A stretch of 64,000 nucleotides of DNA. Origin: Eledone cirrhosa (taxonomy: Eukaryota > Mollusca > Cephalopoda > Octopoda > Eledonidae). The notes below the pieces were generated by a model. That model saw only the letters and a program-made list of their open reading frames with translations. It was not told the origin of the DNA and did no database searches. The stretch spans positions 1,067,001-1,131,000 of the forward strand of contig OZ024759.1 of NCBI GenBank assembly GCA_964016885.1, in the 5' to 3' direction. Of this stretch, positions 59,304 through 64,000 are shown piece after piece. Every line of letters starts with the position of its first letter. Positions within the stretch are counted from its first letter, which is position 1. The position numbers were made by a program, and so were the translations under genes.

Positions 59304-60300
59304 ATTGTACCATGACACAGTCTATATTAGTAACATGACATAGTCTATGTTAGTAACATGACAAAGTCTATATTAGTAACATGACAGTCTATATTGTAAC
59401 ATGACACAGTCTATCTTAGTAACATGACACAGTCTATATTAGTAACATGACAGTCTATATTAGTAACATGACACAGTCTATATTAGTAACATGACCCAGT
59501 CTATATTAGTAACATGACAGTCTATATTAGTAGCATGGCAATGTCTATATTAGTAACATGACACAGTCTATATTAGTAACAAGACATTGTCTATATTAGT
59601 AGCATGACAAAGTCTATATTAGTAACATGACAAAGTCTATATTAGTAACATGACAAAGTCTATATTAGTAACATGACAAAGTCTATATTAGTAACATGAC
59701 AAAGTTTATATTAGTAACATGACTAAGTCTATATTAGTAACATGACACAGTCTATATTAGTAACATGACAGTCTATATTAGTAGCATGACAAAGTCTATA
59801 TTAGTAACATGACAAAGTCTATATTAGTAACATGACACAGTCTATATTAGTAACATGACACAGTCTATATTAGTAACATGACAGTCTATATTAGTAACAT
59901 GACAAAGTCTATATTAGTAACATGGCAAAGTCTATGTTAGTAACATGACAAAGTCTATATTAGTAACATGACAGTCTATATTAGTAACATGACACATTCT
60001 ATATTAGTAACATGACAAAGTCTATATTAGTAGCATGACAAAGTCTATATTAGTAACATGACAGTCTATATTAGTAACATGCCAAAGTCTATATTAGTAG
60101 CATGACAAAGTCTATATTAGTAACATGACACAGTCTATATTAGTAACATGACACAGTCTATATTAGTAACATGACACAGTCTATATTAGCAGCATGACAA
60201 AGTCTATATTAGTAACATGACAAAGTCTATATTAGTAACATGACAAAGTCTATATTAGTAACATGACACAGTGTATATTAGTAATATGACAGTCTATATT
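59304..60300 (+). repeat. Degraded M1 at the edge of the central domain
   Basis: The ATTGTACC anchor at 59304 is followed by an M1-like order with CATGGCAATG 230 bp later (59534), but also by many private changes. These include CTATGTTAG near 59,347, CTATCTTAG in a different monomer near 59,413, ACCCAG near 59,494, AAGACATTG near 59,581 (other copies have an AAGACATAG monomer followed by ACATAG), AGTTTATATT near 59,704 and AGCAGCATG near 60,189. The run between CATGGCAATG and the ACTAAG monomer is several monomers shorter than in other M1 copies, and the AACGTGAC marker is missing. Confidence 0.72.
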
Positions 60301-63300
60301 AGTAGCATGACAAAGTCTATATTAGTAACATGACAAAGTCTATATTAGTAACATGACACAGTCTATATTAGTAACATGACACAGTCTATATTAGTAACAT
60401 GACACAGTCTATATTAGTAACATGACAAAGTCTATATTAGTAACATGGCAAAGTCTATATTAGTAACATGACAAAGTCTATATTAGTAACATGACAAAGT
60501 CTATATTAGTAACATGACACAGTCTATATTAGTAACATGACAAAGTCTATATTAGTAACATGACAGTCTATATTAGTAACATGCCAAAGTCTATATTAGT
60601 AGCATGACAAAGTCTATATTAGTAGCATGACACAGTCTATATTAGTAACATGACATAGTCTATATTAGTAACATGACACAGTCTATATTAGTAGCATGAC
60701 AAAGTCTATATTAGTAACATGACAAAGTCTATATTAGTAACATGAGAAAGTCTATATTAGTAACATGACACAGTCTATATTAGTAACATGACAAAGTCTA
60801 TATTAGTAACATGACACAGTCTATATTAGTAACATGACACAGTCTATATTAGTAACATGACAAAGTCTATATTAGTAGCATGACAAAGTCTATATTAGTA
60901 ACATGACAAAGTCTATATTAGTAACATGGCACAGTCTATATTAGTAACATGACAGAGTCTATATTAGTAACATGACGGTCTATATTAGTAACATGACAGT
61001 CTATATTAGTAGCATGACAAAGTCTATATTAGTAACATGACACAGTCTATATCAGTAACATGACACAGTCTATATTAGTAACATGACAAAGTCTATATTA
61101 GTAGCATGACAAAGTCTATATTAGTAACATGACACAGTCTATATTAGTAACATGACAAAGTCTATATTAGTAGCATGACAAAGTCTATATTAGTAACATG
61201 ACAAAGTCTATATTAGTAACATGACACAGTCTATATTAGTAACATGACAGTCTATATTAGTAACATGACAGTCCATATTAGTAGCATGACAAAGTCTATA
61301 TTAGTAACATGACAAAGTCTATATTAGTAACATGACACAGTCTATATTAGTAACATGACACAGTCTATATTAGTAACATCATACAGTCTATATTAGTAAC
61401 ATGACAAAGTCTATATTAGTAACATGGCAAAGTCTATATTAGTAACATGACACAGTCTATATTAGTAACATGACAAGGCCTATATTAGTAACATGACACA
61501 GTCTATATTAGTAACATGACAAAGTCTATATTAGTAACATGACAGTCTATATTAGTAACATGACAAAGTCTATATTAGTAACATGACAAAGTCTATATTA
61601 GTAACATGACAGTCTATATTAGTAACATGACACAGTCTATATTAGTAACATGACAAAGTCTATATTAGTAACATGACACAGTCTATATTAGTAACATAAC
61701 ACAGTCTATATTAGTAACATGACACAGTTTATATTAGTAACATGACAAAGTCTATATTAGTAACATGACAAAGTCTATATTAGTAACATGGCAGTCTATA
61801 TTAGTTACATGACAAAGTCTATTTTAGTAACATGACACAGTCTATATTAGTAACATGACAAAGACTCTATTAGTAACATGACAAAGTCTATATTAGTAAC
61901 ATGACAGTCTATATTAGTAACATGACAAAATCTATATTAGTAACATGACAGTCTATATTAGTAACATGACAAAGTCTATATTAGTAACATGACAGTCTAT
62001 ATTGTACCATGACACAGTCTATATTAGTAACATGACATAGTCTATATTAGTAACATGACACAGTCTATATTAGTAACATGACAGTCTATATTAGTAACAT
62101 GACAAAGTCTATATTAGTAACATGACAAAGTCTATATTAGTATCATGACAAAGTCTATATTAGTAGCATGACAGTCTATATTAGTAACATGACAAAGTCT
62201 ATATTAGTAACATGACACAGTCTATATTAGTAACATGACAAAGTCTATATTAGTAACATGACACAGTCTATATTAGTAACATGACATAGTCTATATTAGT
62301 AACATGACAAAGTCTATATTAGTAGCATGACACAGTCTAAATTAGTAACATGACACAGTCTATATTAGTAACATGACAGTCTATATTAGTAACATGACAC
62401 AGTCTATATTAGTAACATGACAAAGTCTATATTAGTAGTATGACAAAGTCTATATTAGTAACATGACAGTCTATATTAGTAACATGACAAAGTCTATATT
62501 AGTAGCATGACAAAGTCTATATTAGTAGCATGACACAGTCTATATTAGTAACATGACACAGTCTATATTAGTAACATGACACAGTCTATATTAGTAACAT
62601 GACAAAGTCTATATTAGTAGCATGACAAAGTCTATATTAGTAACATGACAAAGTCTATATTAGTAACATGACACAGTCTATATTAGTAACATGACAAAGT
62701 CTATATTAGTAACATGACAAAGTCTATATTAGTAACATGACAGTCTATATTAGTAACATGACAAAGTCTATATTAGTAACATGACAAAGTCTCTATTAGT
62801 AACATGACAAAGTCTATATTAGTAACATGACAGTCTATATTAGTAACATGACAAAGTCTCTATTAGTAACATGACAAAGTCTATATTAGTAACATGACAG
62901 TCTATATTAGTAACATGACAAAGTCTATATTAGTAACATGACAGTCTATATTGTAACATGACACAGTCTATATTAGTAACATGACACAGTTTATATTAGT
63001 AACATGACATAGTCTATATTAGTAACATGATAAAGTCTATATTAGTAACATAACAGTCTATATTGTAACATGACACAGTCTATATTAGTAACATGACACA
63101 GTCTATATTAGTAACATGACAGTCTATATTAGTAACATGACAAAGTCTATATTAGTAACATGACAAAGTCTATATTAGTAACATGACAAAGTCTATATTA
63201 GTAACATGACAAAGTCTATATTAGTAGCATGACACAGTCTATATTAGTAACATGACAAAGTCTATATTAGTAACATGACACAGTCTATATTAGTAACATG

Positions 63301-64000
63301 ACAAAGTCTATATTAGTAGCATGACAAAGTCTATATTAGTAACATGACACAGTCTATATTAGTAACATGACAAAGTCTATATTAGTAACATGACACTGTC
63401 TATATTAGTAACTTGACAAAGTCTATATTAGTAACATGACACAGTGTATATTAGTAACATGACACAGTCTATATTAGTAACATGACAAAGTCTATATTAG
63501 TAGCATGACAAAGTCTATATTAGTAACATGACAAAGTCTATATTAGTAACATGACACAGTCTGTGTTAGTAACATGACAAAGTCTATATTAGTAACATGA
63601 CAAAGTCTATATTAGTAACATGACACATTCTATATTAGTAACATGACAAAGTCTATATTAGTAACATGACAGTCTATATTAGTAACATGACAAAGTCTAT
63701 ATTAGTAACATGACAGTCTATATTAGTAACATGACAACGTCTATATTAGTAACATCACACAGTCTATATTAGTAACATGACAAAGTCTATATTAGTAACA
63801 TGGCAAAGTCTATATTAGTAACATGACAAAGTCTATATTAGTAGCATGACACAGTCTAAATTAGTAACATGACACAGTCTATATTAGTAACATGACAGTC
63901 TATATTAGTAACATGACACAGTCTATATTAGTAACATGACAAAGTCTATATTAGTAGTATGACAAAGTCTATATTAGTAACATGACAGTCTATATTAGTA
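60300..64000 (+). repeat. Right-hand segment with left-domain variant order
   Basis: From about 60.3 kb the monomer order no longer follows M1 but matches 18.6-19.7 kb. CAGTGTATATT, GAGAAAG and CATCATAC lie at 60269, 60744 and 61377, exactly 41,696 bp from 18573, 19048 and 19681. Then CATGGCAG (61787) and ATTGTACC (62001) are 214 bp apart, as at 23547 and 23761. CTAAATTAG occurs at 62338 and again at 63857. The segment runs off the window in mid-array. A CATCACAC monomer at 63753 leads into a CATGGC monomer and then directly into the CTAAATTAG string, another apparent exchange join. Confidence 0.78.

Larger units (their letters stand above)
1577..62008 (+). repeat. ATTGTACC marker monomer series used as the higher-order anchor
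   Basis: A 20-bp monomer ending ATTGT followed by ACCATGAC is a rare variant and a convenient phase marker. Its ATTGTACC begins at 2115, 3741, 4915, 11325, 14915, 18196, 20259, 23761, 25841, 28236, 30316, 32917, 34675, 36755, 39334, 40733, 43860, 45259, 47975, 49374, 52473, 55189, 56588, 59304 and 62001. A one-base variant (ATTGTACAA) is at 1577. It nearly always follows the same short string: AGACTCTATT monomer, AAA monomer, 21-bp monomer, AAAATC monomer, 21-bp, AAA, then the marker. Spacings repeat exactly (2080 three times, 1399 four times, 2716 three times), which exposes the larger units. A functional role is not implied. Confidence 0.9.
1..64000 (+). repeat. Satellite array of a 23-bp monomer filling the window
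   Basis: The sequence is a head-to-tail array of a 23-bp monomer whose consensus occupies 1-23: AACATGAC, a three-base centre (usually AAA or ACA), then GTCTATATTAGT. Composition of the consensus is 10 A, 7 T, 3 G, 3 C. Length classes seen are 23 bp (most), 21 bp (centre reduced to one A), 20 bp (21-bp form ending ATTGT), 22 bp (centre AA, e.g. near 22,892, 27,390, 32,705, 33,806) and 24 bp (extra A near 11,898 and 13,424). I found no reversed monomer, no transposon and no unique sequence. Both window edges lie inside the array. No gene is supported: stop codons TAG, TAA and TGA in each forward monomer, and TAA and TAG in each reverse monomer, close all frames because 23 is not a multiple of 3. 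Array size implies a eukaryotic satellite; family and species are not recognised. Confidence 0.98.

Noticed and set aside
1..64000. CRISPR array (short direct repeats at regular spacing)
   Set aside because: The 23-bp units abut with no unique spacers; variation is a few point changes within the unit.
1..64000. Protein-coding tandem-repeat gene
   Set aside because: TAG, TAA and TGA occur in every forward monomer, and TAA and TAG in every reverse one. Since 23 is not a multiple of 3, every frame is closed within a few monomers. Runs of 21-bp monomers extend frames only slightly (for example about 22 codons near 4,800).
1..64000. TATA-like promoters (TCTATATTA) in every monomer
   Set aside because: The motif is part of the repeat consensus, with no start site, gene or other element nearby to support promoter function.
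1..64000. Plasmid or phage replication iterons
   Set aside because: Iterons number a few to tens beside a replication gene. Here there are thousands of units, nested higher-order structure and no gene.
1..64000. Telomeric repeat or CENP-B box
   Set aside because: The monomer has no G-rich telomere-like motif, and the CpG-containing core of the CENP-B box is absent.
1..64000. Pure assembly or sequencing artefact
   Set aside because: Copies carry many distinct, consistently nested variants and private changes, which simple consensus looping would not create. Copy-number errors at individual duplications remain possible.

Overview
The whole 64 kb window is one uninterrupted block of satellite DNA. 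I see no genes, RNA genes, transposons or unique sequence anywhere in it. The basic unit is a 23-bp AT-rich monomer (about 26% GC; a consensus copy is at 1-23). It reads AACATGAC, a variable centre, then GTCTATATTAGT. All monomers run head to tail on the same strand. Common classes differ in the centre (AAA, ACA, ATA; a 21-bp class has a single A) or carry a marker change such as AGCATG, CATGGC, ACATCACAC, AAGGCC or AGACTCTATT. I estimate roughly 2,800 monomers. The array continues past both window edges. Satellite DNA of this extent and homogeneity points to a eukaryote, probably a heterochromatic or centromere-proximal region. I do not recognise the family and cannot name a species.

The organisation lies in the order of monomer variants. 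Rare marker monomers recur at fixed spacings and reveal nested tandem duplications (higher-order repeats). From left to right: (1) 1 to about 7.5 kb, an irregular mosaic with short tandem duplications of 161, 538 and 521 bp and a 1.5-kb repeat. (2) 7,550-10,813, a 1,632-bp unit twice. (3) About 9.86-22.6 kb, a 6.9-kb tandem duplication whose first copy holds its own 1,526-bp duplication and whose second holds a 406-bp duplication. (4) 21,570-30,543, a 4.5-kb unit twice, with a chimeric monomer at the join. (5) 26,680-39,604, a 6.4-6.5-kb unit twice, overlapping the previous one. (6) 39,334-59,303, the most regular domain: two modules, M2 (1,399 bp) and M1 (2,716 bp), usually alternate as a 4,115-bp unit. 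A super-repeat of M1-M2-M1 (7,214 and 6,831 bp) covers 45,259-59,303. (7) 59.3-60.3 kb, a degraded M1, and then from about 60.3 kb to the end a return to the variant order seen in the left domains.

Every duplication length I could define keeps the monomer register. This fits repeated out-of-register homologous exchange or amplification within the array, not end joining at random points. All frames on both strands are closed by stops within a few monomers, so nothing here is coding. All coordinates were read by eye from marker positions. Exact copy identities and monomer counts were not computed.
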